DNA of 64,000 nucleotides from Streptococcus uberis (GCF_000785785.1 NZ_JRQN01000002.1:92517-156516); one strand, 5' to 3'. Positions 9,784-19,630 are shown, counted from the first letter of the stretch. Program-made: numbers and translations. The notes: a model not told the origin generated them from the sequence alone.

Positions 9784-11565
9784 ATGAGGTCTATGATCGA
9801 AAAGAATACATCATTAACAAGGCAAAAGAAGAAAGCCTTATTAGGTCGTCTAAAAAAAGAAGTCGCTTCTAAAATGCCATTGATTTATCTAGCGGCATTC
9901 CTATCTTGGTTGCAATTTCTAACACGGATTATTAGTTTTTATCTGATTGCACAGATGGCTTATCGGATTTATCAAGGGTATCCAATAAACTTAGGGAATT
10001 TGCTCTTAGCACTTCTTGGATTAAATGGGCTAGGATTTGGTTTAGCCTACTTTGCTAAAAAATTACAGGGTATTGCGTCACAGTTTGCTAGAGACAATCT
10101 CAAGAAGGCTTTTTTTGAAGCATTTATTAAACAAGATGGTCATTTTGAGCAAGATGTTAGTTTGGCAGATACCTTTATGGTAGCATCACAAGGGATTGAT
10201 AGTTTGGATACCTATTATTCACACTACCTATCATTGTCATTTAGGACTTTGTTTAATTGTAGTAGTGTTTTAGCCTTAGTTCTAGCTGTCTTTCCAAAAG
10301 GAGCGTTGGTTTTTCTACTAACTCTTCCCTTGATTCCACTTTCAATTATTCTGATGCAAAATCGATCTAAAAAAATAATGGCTCATTATTGGGGTACTTA
10401 CATGGATGTAGGTAATTTATTTTTAGATCATTTAAAGGGGTTGAATACACTATATTCCTATCAGGTTGATCAAGCCTATGAAGACAATTTTTTAAAAAAG
10501 GCTGAGTCTTTTCGAGTGGCCACAATGAACTTGTTGGCATTTCAATTACAGGCTGTGGGTTATATGGATGTCGTCATGTATCTTGGGGTTGGTATATCAG
10601 GCTTATTATCAGTGAATGCTATGGCACTAGGGCAGTTGAATCTTGCATCCTTTCTCTTTTTTATCTTAATCGCAACAGAATTTTTTGTTCCCATTAGAGA
10701 GCAAGGATATGGTATGCATCTGGTTATGATGAATACTAAAATGGCAGATCGTATTTTTAGCTTTTTAGATAGTATTACTACTGATAATGAGCTTTTAGCT
10801 TATCAGTCTGAAACGATGCCTGCTTTTGATCAAGTTAGTGTTAGAAACTTGTCATTTTCTTATGACCAAAAGCCCTTACTATCAAACATCACAATTGATT
10901 TACAAAAGGGGCAATTGACTGCTCTTGCAGGTGTTTCTGGTCGAGGGAAAACAAGTCTAGCTCAGCTTTTTTTGAAACGATTCCTAGCTGATAGTGGAAA
11001 TATCTTTTTTGGGAAACAAAGTATTCGAGACCTTAGTCAAAAAGCAATTAACACAGAAGTAATGTATATATCTAATCAGTCTTATTTGTTGAATCAATCT
11101 ATTTATGATAATTTAGCAATGGCGACGGACATGTCCAAGGAAGACTTGCAGATCTGGCTGAAGAAGACTGATTGTCTAAATTTTATTGATAAATTACCAG
11201 ATGGACTTGATACCTTGGTGGGGTCTGATGGTGATTATTTATCACCTGGACAACGACAACAAGTTATCTGTACCAGGGCTATTTTGGCTAAACGCTCATT
11301 TTATATTTTTGACGAGATAACGGCTAGTGTTGATCAAGATAATGAAAAAGTGATTATGGAATTAATAAAACATTTAGCAAGCGAAGCTATTGTCTTGATG
11401 ATTACCCATAAAATGAAACAAGTGGCTCTTGCCGACCAAGTTTTATTTTTGGAAGCTAAGCAAATAGCTAGGGTCGCTGATCCAGTCAGTCTTTATCAGC
11501 AAAACAAGATATATCGTAACTTAGTTGATACACAAACTGGATTGGAGGAAAGTCAATATGCTTAA
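9784..11565 (+). CDS. ABC transporter with fused membrane and ATPase domains (half transporter 1)
   Basis: This 593-residue protein has an exporter-fold membrane domain (about residues 30-325, six hydrophobic segments) followed by an ATPase domain. Walker A is GVSGRGKTS, the signature is LSPGQ (canonical LSGGQ), and Walker B is FYIFDEITASVD with the catalytic Glu. The membrane part resembles CydD/YbtP-like half transporters. It overlaps the next half transporter by eight bases, so the two probably form a heterodimer. Followed by ECF-type genes, the pair most resembles YbtPQ/IrtAB-type importers of siderophores that use the exporter fold. Direction of transport and substrate are inferred. Confidence 0.85.
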   Translation: MRSMIEKNTSLTRQKKKALLGRLKKEVASKMPLIYLAAFLSWLQFLTRIISFYLIAQMAYRIYQGYPINLGNLLLALLGLNGLGFGLAYFAKKLQGIASQFARDNLKKAFFEAFIKQDGHFEQDVSLADTFMVASQGIDSLDTYYSHYLSLSFRTLFNCSSVLALVLAVFPKGALVFLLTLPLIPLSIILMQNRSKKIMAHYWGTYMDVGNLFLDHLKGLNTLYSYQVDQAYEDNFLKKAESFRVATMNLLAFQLQAVGYMDVVMYLGVGISGLLSVNAMALGQLNLASFLFFILIATEFFVPIREQGYGMHLVMMNTKMADRIFSFLDSITTDNELLAYQSETMPAFDQVSVRNLSFSYDQKPLLSNITIDLQKGQLTALAGVSGRGKTSLAQLFLKRFLADSGNIFFGKQSIRDLSQKAINTEVMYISNQSYLLNQSIYDNLAMATDMSKEDLQIWLKKTDCLNFIDKLPDGLDTLVGSDGDYLSPGQRQQVICTRAILAKRSFYIFDEITASVDQDNEKVIMELIKHLASEAIVLMITHKMKQVALADQVLFLEAKQIARVADPVSLYQQNKIYRNLVDTQTGLEESQYA

Positions 11566-13231
11566 GTCAGTTATTCCTAGCTATAAGATGGCCAAGCGGT
11601 TACTTAGCTTAATGAAAGAATTGCTACCTTTTATTGCCTTAGCAGTTATTTTTGCTGTGATGGGTTTTGTGGTGACACTCACTATTCCTGTTGCCTTAGT
11701 TCGTTTGGGCTTAGCTTCTGTTAATGGTCAGTTTATTCCCGTATATTATTATGCTGTTTTTATAGGGTTAGCATTGCTGAGGGGCCTTTGCCGCTATGGA
11801 GAACATTACTTTGGTCATTATGTTGCCTTTCATACCTTAGCAAAATGTAGAGGTCTTCTTTATCAGAAGTTACGTCGATTAACACCACAAGCTCTTGATC
11901 AGAAAGACAGTGGTCAGTTGTTAAAAATGATTGGGGAGGATATTGAAGCTCTTGAAATTTTCTTTGCTCATACCATTGCCCCAATTTGTACAGGTCTTCT
12001 GTCAGCTCTGTTGATTTTTATTGTTTTTGCTTCGTTTAATATCCTTTTAGCAATTATTGCCTTGTTTACTTATTCATTACTGGCTCTTGTTATTCCTTAT
12101 TATTTTGCGGATGCTTTGGAACTGTTATTAGCAGAACAGACAAAAAATCGTAAGCGTTACGCTTCCTTTTTTATTGAAAGTTTACAGGCAATGAAAGACT
12201 TATTGCAATTTCAACTGGTTAATAAACGCTTTTTAGCCTTGAATCAATTGAGTCAAAGCGTTAATGGTTCCGAAAGAAAGATTGCCCAAAAGCAATATAT
12301 GCAATTTACTGTTACATTCTTTGTCCTTGGTTTAGGACTTACCTTATTTACCTTTATTGATTTTTATTTGATGAGAAGACAAGCTCTATCTTTTCAAGAA
12401 GGCATTCCATTACTAGTTGCTTTTTCAGCGTCATTTGCCCCCTTTTTGGAACTGGGCAGATTACCTTTAGGTTTTAAACGAGCCATGCATGCTGGGGATC
12501 ACTTGTTCTCTATATTAGATGAAAGGGAGCCAGAATTATCTGGCAACAAGCAACTGGAGAGGCTTGATACTGTATCTATTGATAATTTAAATTTTACCTA
12601 TCCCAATTCGGAACGAGTTCTCTATTACAATTTATCGGGAACTTTTTCAAAAAATGGTATAATAGCTATTCAAGGAGAGTCTGGCTCCGGCAAATCAACT
12701 CTAATGAAGTTGATTATGCGCTGGTATGCTTTTCAATCAGGACATATTTACTTGCAAAATCAAACTATCCAGGAACTCAATCCTTCTGAGTTACAAAATA
12801 CGATTGCTTACCTTCCACAACATGCACAATTATTTTATCAAAGTATCAGAGATAACTTGACGTTAGGGCGGGAAGATATTAGCGATGAGGCTATTTGGAA
12901 CTTGGCTGAAAGATGTGGATTGAAAAAGAGACTCTTATCTTGTCCACAAGGTCTAGATACGATCATTTCAGATCCAAATATGTTCTCAGCAGGTGAACGA
13001 CAACGGCTTGAATTAATGCGCGCACTCTTAAAAGAAGCAGAATGCTATATCTTTGATGAGCCGACCTCGCATCTAGATTCTCTTAACGAAAGCTTATTAT
13101 TATCAATTATAAAAAAAGAATGTCATGGTTTAGTCTTTTTAATCTCACACCGCCGGTCAACTCTTGCCTATGCGGATCAGATTTTTCAATTAGATCAGGG
13201 GCAATTAAAGGAGATACAAAAAAATGAATAG
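11558..13231 (+). CDS. ABC transporter with fused membrane and ATPase domains (half transporter 2)
   Basis: This is the partner half transporter, 557 residues from the ATG chosen here (SD GGAGGA eight bases upstream). The longer frame lacks an SD and begins inside the previous gene. Six hydrophobic segments are followed by Walker A GESGSGKST, a divergent signature FSAGE and Walker B CYIFDEPTSHLD. Together with the upstream protein it makes one consensus-like and one altered nucleotide site, as is common in heterodimeric exporter-fold ABC proteins. It overlaps both neighbours by eight bases, so all five genes appear co-translated. Confidence 0.85.
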   Translation: MLKSVIPSYKMAKRLLSLMKELLPFIALAVIFAVMGFVVTLTIPVALVRLGLASVNGQFIPVYYYAVFIGLALLRGLCRYGEHYFGHYVAFHTLAKCRGLLYQKLRRLTPQALDQKDSGQLLKMIGEDIEALEIFFAHTIAPICTGLLSALLIFIVFASFNILLAIIALFTYSLLALVIPYYFADALELLLAEQTKNRKRYASFFIESLQAMKDLLQFQLVNKRFLALNQLSQSVNGSERKIAQKQYMQFTVTFFVLGLGLTLFTFIDFYLMRRQALSFQEGIPLLVAFSASFAPFLELGRLPLGFKRAMHAGDHLFSILDEREPELSGNKQLERLDTVSIDNLNFTYPNSERVLYYNLSGTFSKNGIIAIQGESGSGKSTLMKLIMRWYAFQSGHIYLQNQTIQELNPSELQNTIAYLPQHAQLFYQSIRDNLTLGREDISDEAIWNLAERCGLKKRLLSCPQGLDTIISDPNMFSAGERQRLELMRALLKEAECYIFDEPTSHLDSLNESLLLSIIKKECHGLVFLISHRRSTLAYADQIFQLDQGQLKEIQKNE

Positions 13232-13817
13232 TTTGAAACTAAAAGATATTATTTTGACAGGTGCTTTTTCAGCACTCTACTTTATCTGTGTTGGTCTAGG
13301 AACCTTAATTGGGATATTATTTGATAAGTCAGGAAATATGATTTATGCACCTGCTTTTTCAGCACTTTTAGGGGGAACTGTTTACTTTCTTTTAGCTACT
13401 AAAATTCAGAAATTTGGAGCTATTACTTTACTAGGTGCCATCATGGGGTTCTTCTACTTTTTATCAGGTCATTTCTTGGCAGCGTTATTACCAGCACTTA
13501 TTTTTGGTGTTGCAGCTGATGCCATTGCCTATTTGGGCTGTTATAAAAAACAGAGTTTCAACTTGCTTTCTTATATTATTTTTTCGTTTGTTAATACAGG
13601 GCCGATTCTTTTAATGTGGTTTGTACGTGATACCTATATCCAAAATTTACTAGCGCGTGGCAAAGATATGGCTTATGTTAATCGTGTCATGGTGGACTTA
13701 ACTTTAGGCAATGTTTCATGGTTTGTCTTCACTGTTTTATTAGGTGCCTTTTTAGGTGGGTTGTTTGGCCTAAGTCTTTTGAAAAAGCACTTCCTCAAAT
13801 CTGGTATTTTGTCATGA
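13224..13817 (+). CDS. ECF-type S-component, Trep_Strep (MptE-like) membrane protein
   Basis: This is a 197-residue integral membrane protein with about six hydrophobic segments and few charges outside the ends. Its opening KLKDIILTGAFSALYF and glycine-rich segments match the Trep_Strep family of putative substrate-binding (S) components. It is followed by a T-component and a double ATPase, which completes an energy-coupling-factor transporter. Substrate is not readable; association with ABC half transporters suggests a metal or metal-chelate. SD AAAGGAGA. Overlaps the neighbours on both sides. Confidence 0.78.
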   Translation: MNSLKLKDIILTGAFSALYFICVGLGTLIGILFDKSGNMIYAPAFSALLGGTVYFLLATKIQKFGAITLLGAIMGFFYFLSGHFLAALLPALIFGVAADAIAYLGCYKKQSFNLLSYIIFSFVNTGPILLMWFVRDTYIQNLLARGKDMAYVNRVMVDLTLGNVSWFVFTVLLGAFLGGLFGLSLLKKHFLKSGILS

Positions 13818-14494
13818 CATTAGATGTCAGAACAAAAATGCTTTTGTTGCTGTTGGCCAATGTGACTTTATTGAGCAGGACACAGGGGTGGCAGGAAATG
13901 ATGATTGTCATGGTTTTCATTCTTATCTTATATTTACTGGGGAAGAAACTACTAGCTAAGCATTATTTTCTCGCTTTTTTGTTTTTACTTGCCTTGGATA
14001 AGCTTCCGTTAGAGGTTTTACCAAACTATCTCTTTCATCTTTTATCTTTAATTTTAGTTCTTGCTAAATTTCTCTTGCCAACTTGTTTAGCGGCAACTAT
14101 TTTATTGCGTACTAGTAGTGTTTATGAACTGGTTCATGGACTTAGAAAGTGGCATTTTCCTGAGGTCCTCTTGTTGACTTTTGCGGTCATGATGCGGTTT
14201 TTACCACAAATTAAGATAGAGGCTACTACGATTCAAGCAGCATTAAAGCTAAGAGGTATCTTGTTGAGGAAAGCTGATTTATTCAGGCATCCTAAACGTT
14301 ACTTTGAATATTTTTTAGTGCCTTTAATGATGTCGTTATTACGAAGTAGTCAAGACCTAACACTAGCGACTCTAACAAAAGGTTTGGCTATAAAAATGAG
14401 AGCTACTGAATGCTTTCAATCACGTTTAACTATTTTAGATTGGGGGATTCAAATTTGGGCTCTGATAAGTATGATTTACATGGTGATAGTATAA
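13814..14494 (+). CDS. ECF transporter T-component (EcfT/CbiQ-like)
   Basis: This transmembrane coupling protein (226 residues from an ATG that overlaps the previous stop as ATGA) should link the S-component to the ATPases. After several N-terminal membrane segments it carries the two coupling motifs of the family in recognisable form: ALKLRGI and LAIKMRATE (Arg-Gly/Ala type), which contact the ATPase grooves. The longer open frame starting at 13718 lies wholly within the S-component gene and was rejected as the start. Confidence 0.82.
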   Translation: MTLDVRTKMLLLLLANVTLLSRTQGWQEMMIVMVFILILYLLGKKLLAKHYFLAFLFLLALDKLPLEVLPNYLFHLLSLILVLAKFLLPTCLAATILLRTSSVYELVHGLRKWHFPEVLLLTFAVMMRFLPQIKIEATTIQAALKLRGILLRKADLFRHPKRYFEYFLVPLMMSLLRSSQDLTLATLTKGLAIKMRATECFQSRLTILDWGIQIWALISMIYMVIV

Positions 14495-15897
14495 TAAAAG
14501 CTAAAGATTTGACGTTTACTTATGCGGCAAGAAAAGCTTTTTCTTGTCAGGTAGAAAATCTTGACATTAAAAACGGCGAGTTGATTGTCTTATGTGGAAA
14601 ATCTGGCTCCGGAAAATCGACTTTTTTAAAATTACTAAATGGTTTGGTCCCTGATTATTTTCCTGGTCATTTAGAAGGTCAATTAACAATTGGTGAGCAG
14701 ATAATCGGACAGGTTAGTGTTGAAGACTTATCGCGTCGTGTTGCATCTGTCTTTCAGAACCCGTCAAGTCAATTTTTTTATAAAGAGGTAAAACATGAGT
14801 TGGTCTTCCCATGTGAAAACCAAGGGTTAGAGCCTGAAAAAATTCAAAAAAAATTAGCACAAGTGGCTCATGATTTTACATTTTCTGACTTGTTAGAGCG
14901 GGATATGTTTAGTTTATCAGGTGGTCAAAAACAAAGAGTTGCAATTGCTAGTGCTATTATGCAAGGGCCAGATATTATTTTATTTGATGAACCAACGGCC
15001 AATTTGGATAGTCAAGGAATTGCTAGTGTAACTAGCTATCTTCATGCCTTGAAAAAGGCAGGTAAAACAGTTATTGTTGCTGAACACCGTTTAAGCTATT
15101 TGAAAGATTTAGCTGATCGTTATTTATATTTTAGAGATGGGGCCTTGGTTGAAACGTTTACTAATTTAGAAATGCTCCAAATGACAAGTGACCTAAGAGA
15201 AATTTATGGCTTGCGTTGTCTTGACGTAATCCCAGTCCAAGAAAAGCTGGAAAATCTAATGGTGACTAGAACTTTTGATGCCCAAAATCAGTTGGTCATC
15301 AGAGACCTTCAAGTAAAAGCTGGGAAAAAAAAATTAGCGTTCATTGATTACTTAACTTTTGAACGAGGAGTAATCACAGGTATAGTGGGACCAAATGGTA
15401 TTGGGAAATCTCGATTTGCTACTTATTTAGCAGGATTATATGAAGATAAAAAGGCGACATTTACTCTGGATAAGCAGCCGTTACTAGTTAATGACCGTCT
15501 GGCTAAATCGGCCATTGTTATGCAGGATGTCCGTTTGCAGTTGTTTGCTGATACAGTTTATAAAGAGCTTACCCTTGGTCGAACTATGAAAGAAAGTGAA
15601 GCCTTAGCTATACAGTCAGTCTGTCAGGAATTGGGGTTGAATCATCTATTAGATAAACATCCAATGAGTTTATCAGGGGGAGAGCAACAGCGTCTAATGA
15701 TAGCTTCCTGCCTACTCTCTGATAAGGATATCTTAATTTTTGATGAACCGACGAGTGGTCTCGATTTGGAACACATGATAGCAGTTTCGCGTTTACTCAA
15801 ACAATTAAAAGCAAAAGGTAAACTGATTGTGCTTATTTCACATGATGAAGAATTGTTGTCTGATACATGTGATCGCATTTATAAGATGCCAAGCTAA
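14410..15897 (+). CDS. ECF transporter ATPase with two fused ABC domains
   Basis: This protein of up to 495 residues fuses both energy-coupling ATPases. Domain 1 has Walker A GKSGSGKST, signature LSGGQKQR and Walker B IILFDEPTANLD. Domain 2 has a slightly altered Walker A GPNGIGKSR (Arg for the usual Ser/Thr), signature LSGGEQQR and Walker B ILIFDEPTSGLD. Start is uncertain: homology suggests translation near IIKAKDLTFTY, and a TTG at 14455 has a fair SD (GGGGG eight bases upstream), whereas the first ATG is given here. Overlap with the T-component indicates coupling. Last gene of the operon. Confidence 0.85.
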   Translation: MLSITFNYFRLGDSNLGSDKYDLHGDSIIKAKDLTFTYAARKAFSCQVENLDIKNGELIVLCGKSGSGKSTFLKLLNGLVPDYFPGHLEGQLTIGEQIIGQVSVEDLSRRVASVFQNPSSQFFYKEVKHELVFPCENQGLEPEKIQKKLAQVAHDFTFSDLLERDMFSLSGGQKQRVAIASAIMQGPDIILFDEPTANLDSQGIASVTSYLHALKKAGKTVIVAEHRLSYLKDLADRYLYFRDGALVETFTNLEMLQMTSDLREIYGLRCLDVIPVQEKLENLMVTRTFDAQNQLVIRDLQVKAGKKKLAFIDYLTFERGVITGIVGPNGIGKSRFATYLAGLYEDKKATFTLDKQPLLVNDRLAKSAIVMQDVRLQLFADTVYKELTLGRTMKESEALAIQSVCQELGLNHLLDKHPMSLSGGEQQRLMIASCLLSDKDILIFDEPTSGLDLEHMIAVSRLLKQLKAKGKLIVLISHDEELLSDTCDRIYKMPS

Positions 15898-15945
15898 TTT
15901 TTTTGTTGATAATGGATGAACTAGACACTTTACCGTGCTAAAGCT

Positions 15946-15978
15946 AAAAAACTCTTGTATAATAGGTACAAGAGTTTT
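15946..15978 (+). terminator. Terminator of the ABC/ECF operon
   Basis: AAAACTCTTGTA and TACAAGAGTTTT form a perfect 12-bp stem around TAATAGG. The stem contains a TATAAT that could also serve as the recG -10, so the terminator and recG promoter may overlap. Confidence 0.75.
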
Positions 15979-16005
15979 ACTTATGATGAGGGGTATTATC
16001 GAAAT

Positions 16006-18021
16006 ATGAATAGACAATCACCAATTTCAGAATTGAAAGGGCTTGGCCCCAAGTCTGCAGAAAAGTTTCACCAATTAGATATTTATACTATTGAGGATTT
16101 ATTGCTCTATTATCCTTTTCGCTATGAGGATTTCAAGAGTAAGTCAGTCTTTGATTTACAAGATGGTGAAAAAGCTGTTTTAACAGGACAAGTGGTGACA
16201 CCGGCTAATGTTCAATATTATGGCTTTAAACGCAACCGACTTTCCTTCAAAATCAAGCAAGATGAGTTGGTCATTGCAGTCAATTTCTTTAATCAGCCTT
16301 ATTTGGCTGATAAGGTTGGATTAGATAAAGAAGTTGCTATTTTTGGTAAATGGGACCAGAAAAAAACTGCCCTCACTGGCATGAAATTTTTGATGTCCTT
16401 AGAAGATGATTTACAACCAGTTTATCATACTGTCCAAGGTGTCAATCAAACAGCTTTGATTAAAGCTATTAAATCGGCCTTTGAGACAAATGTTTTACAA
16501 GAAATTACTGAAAATATCCCAGACATCTTACTCAAAAAATATAAGCTGATGCCAAGACAAGCGGCTATTAGAGCTATGCATTTTCCGAAGGATCTGACAG
16601 AGTATAAATTAGCTTTACGCCGTATAAAATTTGAAGAACTCTTTTATTTTCAAATGCACTTGCAATTGCTAAAAGTGGCTAATAAGTCAGAAAGTTCTGG
16701 TTTAGCTATCAACTTTTCACAAGAATCTGTCAATACTGTCATTAGCAGTCTTCCCTTCCCTTTGACTGATGCACAAAGCAAGAGCCTGACCGAAATCTTA
16801 GCCGATATGAAATCAGGCCAACATATGAACCGCCTTTTACAAGGGGATGTTGGTTCAGGGAAAACAGTTATTGCTAGTCTAGCCATGTATGCCGCCTGTA
16901 CTGCTGGCTTTCAGTCAGCACTGATGGTTCCAACTGAAATTCTCGCTGAGCAGCATTATGACAGTCTCAGTCAACTATTTCCTGACCTGTCCATAGCTCT
17001 CTTAAAATCGGGAATGAAGGCAGCTGAGAGACGAACTGCCTTAGCAGCAATTGCTGATGGCTCTGTAGATATGATTGTTGGGACTCATGCCTTAATTCAA
17101 GATACCGTCCAGTACCATCATTTGGGGCTTGTTATTACAGATGAACAGCACCGCTTTGGGGTTAAGCAACGACGGATTTTTAGAGAAAAAGGTGACAATC
17201 CTGACGTCTTAATGATGACGGCTACGCCCATTCCTCGTACACTGGCCATTACCGCCTACGGCGAGATGGACGTGTCAATCATTGATGAACTGCCTGCAGG
17301 GCGTAAGCCCATTGTGACCCGTTGGGTCAAACACCAAGAGCTAGATAAGGTTTTGCCTTGGATTAAGGAGGAAATTGCCCAAGGCGCCCAAGTTTATGTC
17401 ATTTCTCCCTTGATCGAAGAGTCTGAGGCACTTGATTTGAAAAACGCTGTTGCTTTAGAAGAAGAGTTGAAAGATTACTTTAAAGAGTCTGCCAGAATTG
17501 CTTTGATGCACGGCAAAATGAAAAATGACGACAAAGATGCCATCATGCAAGCCTTCAAAAATAAGAAGACTGATTTGTTGGTATCAACTACTGTTATTGA
17601 AGTCGGGGTTAATGTCCCTAACGCGACCATTATGTTGATTATGGATGCGGATCGCTTTGGACTTAGTCAATTGCATCAGCTTCGTGGTCGGGTTGGTCGT
17701 GGACATAAGCAATCTTATGCTATTTTAGTAGCTAATCCAAAGACGAATTCTGGGAAAGAACGGATGAAAATCATGACAGAAACCACTGATGGCTTTGTTC
17801 TAGCTGAAGCTGATTTGAAGATGCGTGGTTCTGGGGAAATTTTTGGAACACGCCAGTCTGGTATTCCAGAATTTAAAACAGCAGATATTGTTGAAGACTA
17901 CAATATTTTAGAAGAAGCTAGACGCATTGCTAGTGAAATTGTTTCGCAAGTAGCTTGGCAAGAAGATGATCGCTGGCAAGTGATTCTATCACACTTGAGT
18001 GAAAAAGGTAATTTTGATTAA
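16006..18021 (+). CDS. recG: ATP-dependent DNA helicase RecG
   Basis: RecG (671 residues) remodels stalled forks and Holliday junctions. An N-terminal wedge/OB domain (about 1-250) is followed by superfamily 2 helicase domains with Walker A QGDVGSGKTVIA, motif II DEQHRFG and MTATPIPRTLA, then the TRG-like GTRQSGIPEF near the C terminus. The ATG used gives the usual streptococcal length; the longer frame opens at a TTG inside the upstream terminator. Confident. Confidence 0.97.
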   Translation: MNRQSPISELKGLGPKSAEKFHQLDIYTIEDLLLYYPFRYEDFKSKSVFDLQDGEKAVLTGQVVTPANVQYYGFKRNRLSFKIKQDELVIAVNFFNQPYLADKVGLDKEVAIFGKWDQKKTALTGMKFLMSLEDDLQPVYHTVQGVNQTALIKAIKSAFETNVLQEITENIPDILLKKYKLMPRQAAIRAMHFPKDLTEYKLALRRIKFEELFYFQMHLQLLKVANKSESSGLAINFSQESVNTVISSLPFPLTDAQSKSLTEILADMKSGQHMNRLLQGDVGSGKTVIASLAMYAACTAGFQSALMVPTEILAEQHYDSLSQLFPDLSIALLKSGMKAAERRTALAAIADGSVDMIVGTHALIQDTVQYHHLGLVITDEQHRFGVKQRRIFREKGDNPDVLMMTATPIPRTLAITAYGEMDVSIIDELPAGRKPIVTRWVKHQELDKVLPWIKEEIAQGAQVYVISPLIEESEALDLKNAVALEEELKDYFKESARIALMHGKMKNDDKDAIMQAFKNKKTDLLVSTTVIEVGVNVPNATIMLIMDADRFGLSQLHQLRGRVGRGHKQSYAILVANPKTNSGKERMKIMTETTDGFVLAEADLKMRGSGEIFGTRQSGIPEFKTADIVEDYNILEEARRIASEIVSQVAWQEDDRWQVILSHLSEKGNFD

Positions 18022-18103
18022 CTGACATGAGCACATTCAAAGTCAGAAATCGATTACAAAAAATGGTATACTGAACTGATAAGCTAAATCAAAGGAGAGT
18101 ATT

Positions 18104-19021
18104 ATGAGCAATCAATTAATTGGGCAGACAGGCATTGAAGGGTCACGTATTGCATTAGGCTGTATGCGAATGGCATCTTTAGAAGTTGCTGAGGCAGAGA
18201 AAGTTATTGCAACGGCACTTGATGAAGGGATTACTTTTATCGATCATGCTGACATCTATGGAGGTGGAGAATCTGAAATTCGTTTTAGAGATGCGGCTAA
18301 AAATCTCGGCTTATCTCGAGACCACTATCTTTTGCAATCAAAATGTGGGATTCGTAAAGGATTCTTTGATTTTTCAAAAGATTATATCTTAGAGTCAGTC
18401 GATGGTATTCTAGACCGTCTTGACACCGACTATTTGGACTTTTTAGTTTTACACCGTCCAGATGTACTGGTTGAACCTGAGGAGGTTGCAGAAGCTTTCC
18501 ATCAACTCGAAAAAGCTGGGAAGGTGAAGCATTTTGGTGTCAGCAATCAAAATCCCCATCAAATGGCATTGCTTCAGTCCTACCTTGATAAACCATTAGC
18601 AGTTAATCAAATGCAATTGTCACCTGCGCATACACCGATGTTTGATGCTGGTTTCAATGTCAACATGCGAAACCAAGCTTCAATTGATCATGACAACGGT
18701 GTTGTTGATTATTGTCGTCTTAATAAAATAACTATTCAGGCATGGTCGCCTTTCCAAATTGATTTGGACAAAGGGCTATTTACTGGTAACCCAGATTATG
18801 AAGACTTAAATCAAACCATTGCTAATTTGGCAGATCATTACAATGTTTCTGATGAGGCAATTATTATGGCATGGATTCTGCGTCACCCAGCTAAGATGCA
18901 AGCTATTGCTGGTTCAATGAATCCAGAACGGTTGAAGAGAATTACACAAGCTTACCAAGTCGAATTAACACGTCAAGAATGGTACGACATCTACCGTAGT
19001 GCAGGTAACGTTTTGCCATAG
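18104..19021 (+). CDS. Aldo/keto reductase (YdhF-like)
   Basis: This is a 305-residue NADPH-dependent oxidoreductase with the (beta/alpha)8 aldo-keto reductase fold. The tetrad is visible: Asp and Tyr in DHADIYGGGE, Lys in LLQSKCGIRKG and His in LVLHRPD. NADP binding is suggested by IAGSMNPERLKRI near the C terminus. SD AAAGGAGA. An extended -10 (TGG-TATACT) lies at 18064-18072. It stands alone between recG and a terminator. Physiological substrate unknown. Confidence 0.88.
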   Translation: MSNQLIGQTGIEGSRIALGCMRMASLEVAEAEKVIATALDEGITFIDHADIYGGGESEIRFRDAAKNLGLSRDHYLLQSKCGIRKGFFDFSKDYILESVDGILDRLDTDYLDFLVLHRPDVLVEPEEVAEAFHQLEKAGKVKHFGVSNQNPHQMALLQSYLDKPLAVNQMQLSPAHTPMFDAGFNVNMRNQASIDHDNGVVDYCRLNKITIQAWSPFQIDLDKGLFTGNPDYEDLNQTIANLADHYNVSDEAIIMAWILRHPAKMQAIAGSMNPERLKRITQAYQVELTRQEWYDIYRSAGNVLP

Positions 19022-19067
19022 CCAAAAAGAATGTTTCCTGAAATAAGCATTCTCAGCAGCAAGACAC

Positions 19068-19107
19068 GAGTCTGGAACAACTGTTCTCAGACTCTATTTT
19101 TTTTTTT
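19068..19107 (+). terminator. Intrinsic terminator after aldo/keto reductase
   Basis: GAGTCTGGAACA pairs with TGTTCTCAGACTC (one bulged base) around a short loop and is followed by TATTTTTTTTTTT. Confidence 0.88.
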
Positions 19108-19193
19108 ATAAATTTATGTATATAAGGCAGTGGCCACAAACAGTTTTATTTCTTTGTCTGAGTAGTGTGTCAAGAAAAGCTGATTTGGCACTG

Positions 19194-19250
19194 TTTTCAA
19201 GCCATGTTTTAATCTTATTTTTCAACTTAAATTAAAACATGGCTTGAAAA
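19194..19250. repeat. Perfect 20-bp inverted repeat, 17-base spacer
   Basis: TTTTCAAGCCATGTTTTAAT is repeated in exact inverted orientation at 19231-19250. No T-run follows on either strand, so it is not an ordinary intrinsic terminator. It could be a large operator, a miniature-element remnant or an RNA hairpin. It lies in a roughly 600-bp stretch without a convincing gene. Confidence 0.85.
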
Positions 19251-19630
19251 AAATGTGATTATAATATAAAATTAGTTTAATTAACTCAACTATTGATAAG
19301 AATAAAAAAATATCAAAAGCATGAGAAAAGTTTGAAAAAAACTGCCTTCTTAATTACATATGTTGCTTGGAAATAGATTAAAAAGCAGTTTTGGGGTCTT
19401 TTTTGGACTGTTAAGGACATATGCCTTATGTTTCGTTGGCTAATAGTGTTATTTGGAGGTATTTTTTTAGGGAATCGTAAGCATGTCGCTTCGTAAATAT
19501 TAAAAAATTAAGGATTTTTCGCAGATTAAGGCAATAGTTCGAAATAGAAGCTTCTAATTTTAATGAGGTGTTGTGTGAATAGCTACCAGAAAAAGACATT
19601 AATAGTCAGCTACAGAGGAGATGGAGGTAT
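19251..19630 (+). other. AT-rich upstream region of the surface-protein gene, no convincing gene
   Basis: This is the leader side of the transglutaminase-like gene. It contains an imperfect long-range pair AAACTGC/GCAGTTT at about 19338-19390 and a 19-codon frame (19421-19480) with SD-like AAGGA too close to its ATG. I see no clear -35/-10 pair. The length suggests a long 5' leader or complex regulation, but nothing specific can be assigned. Confidence 0.4.
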
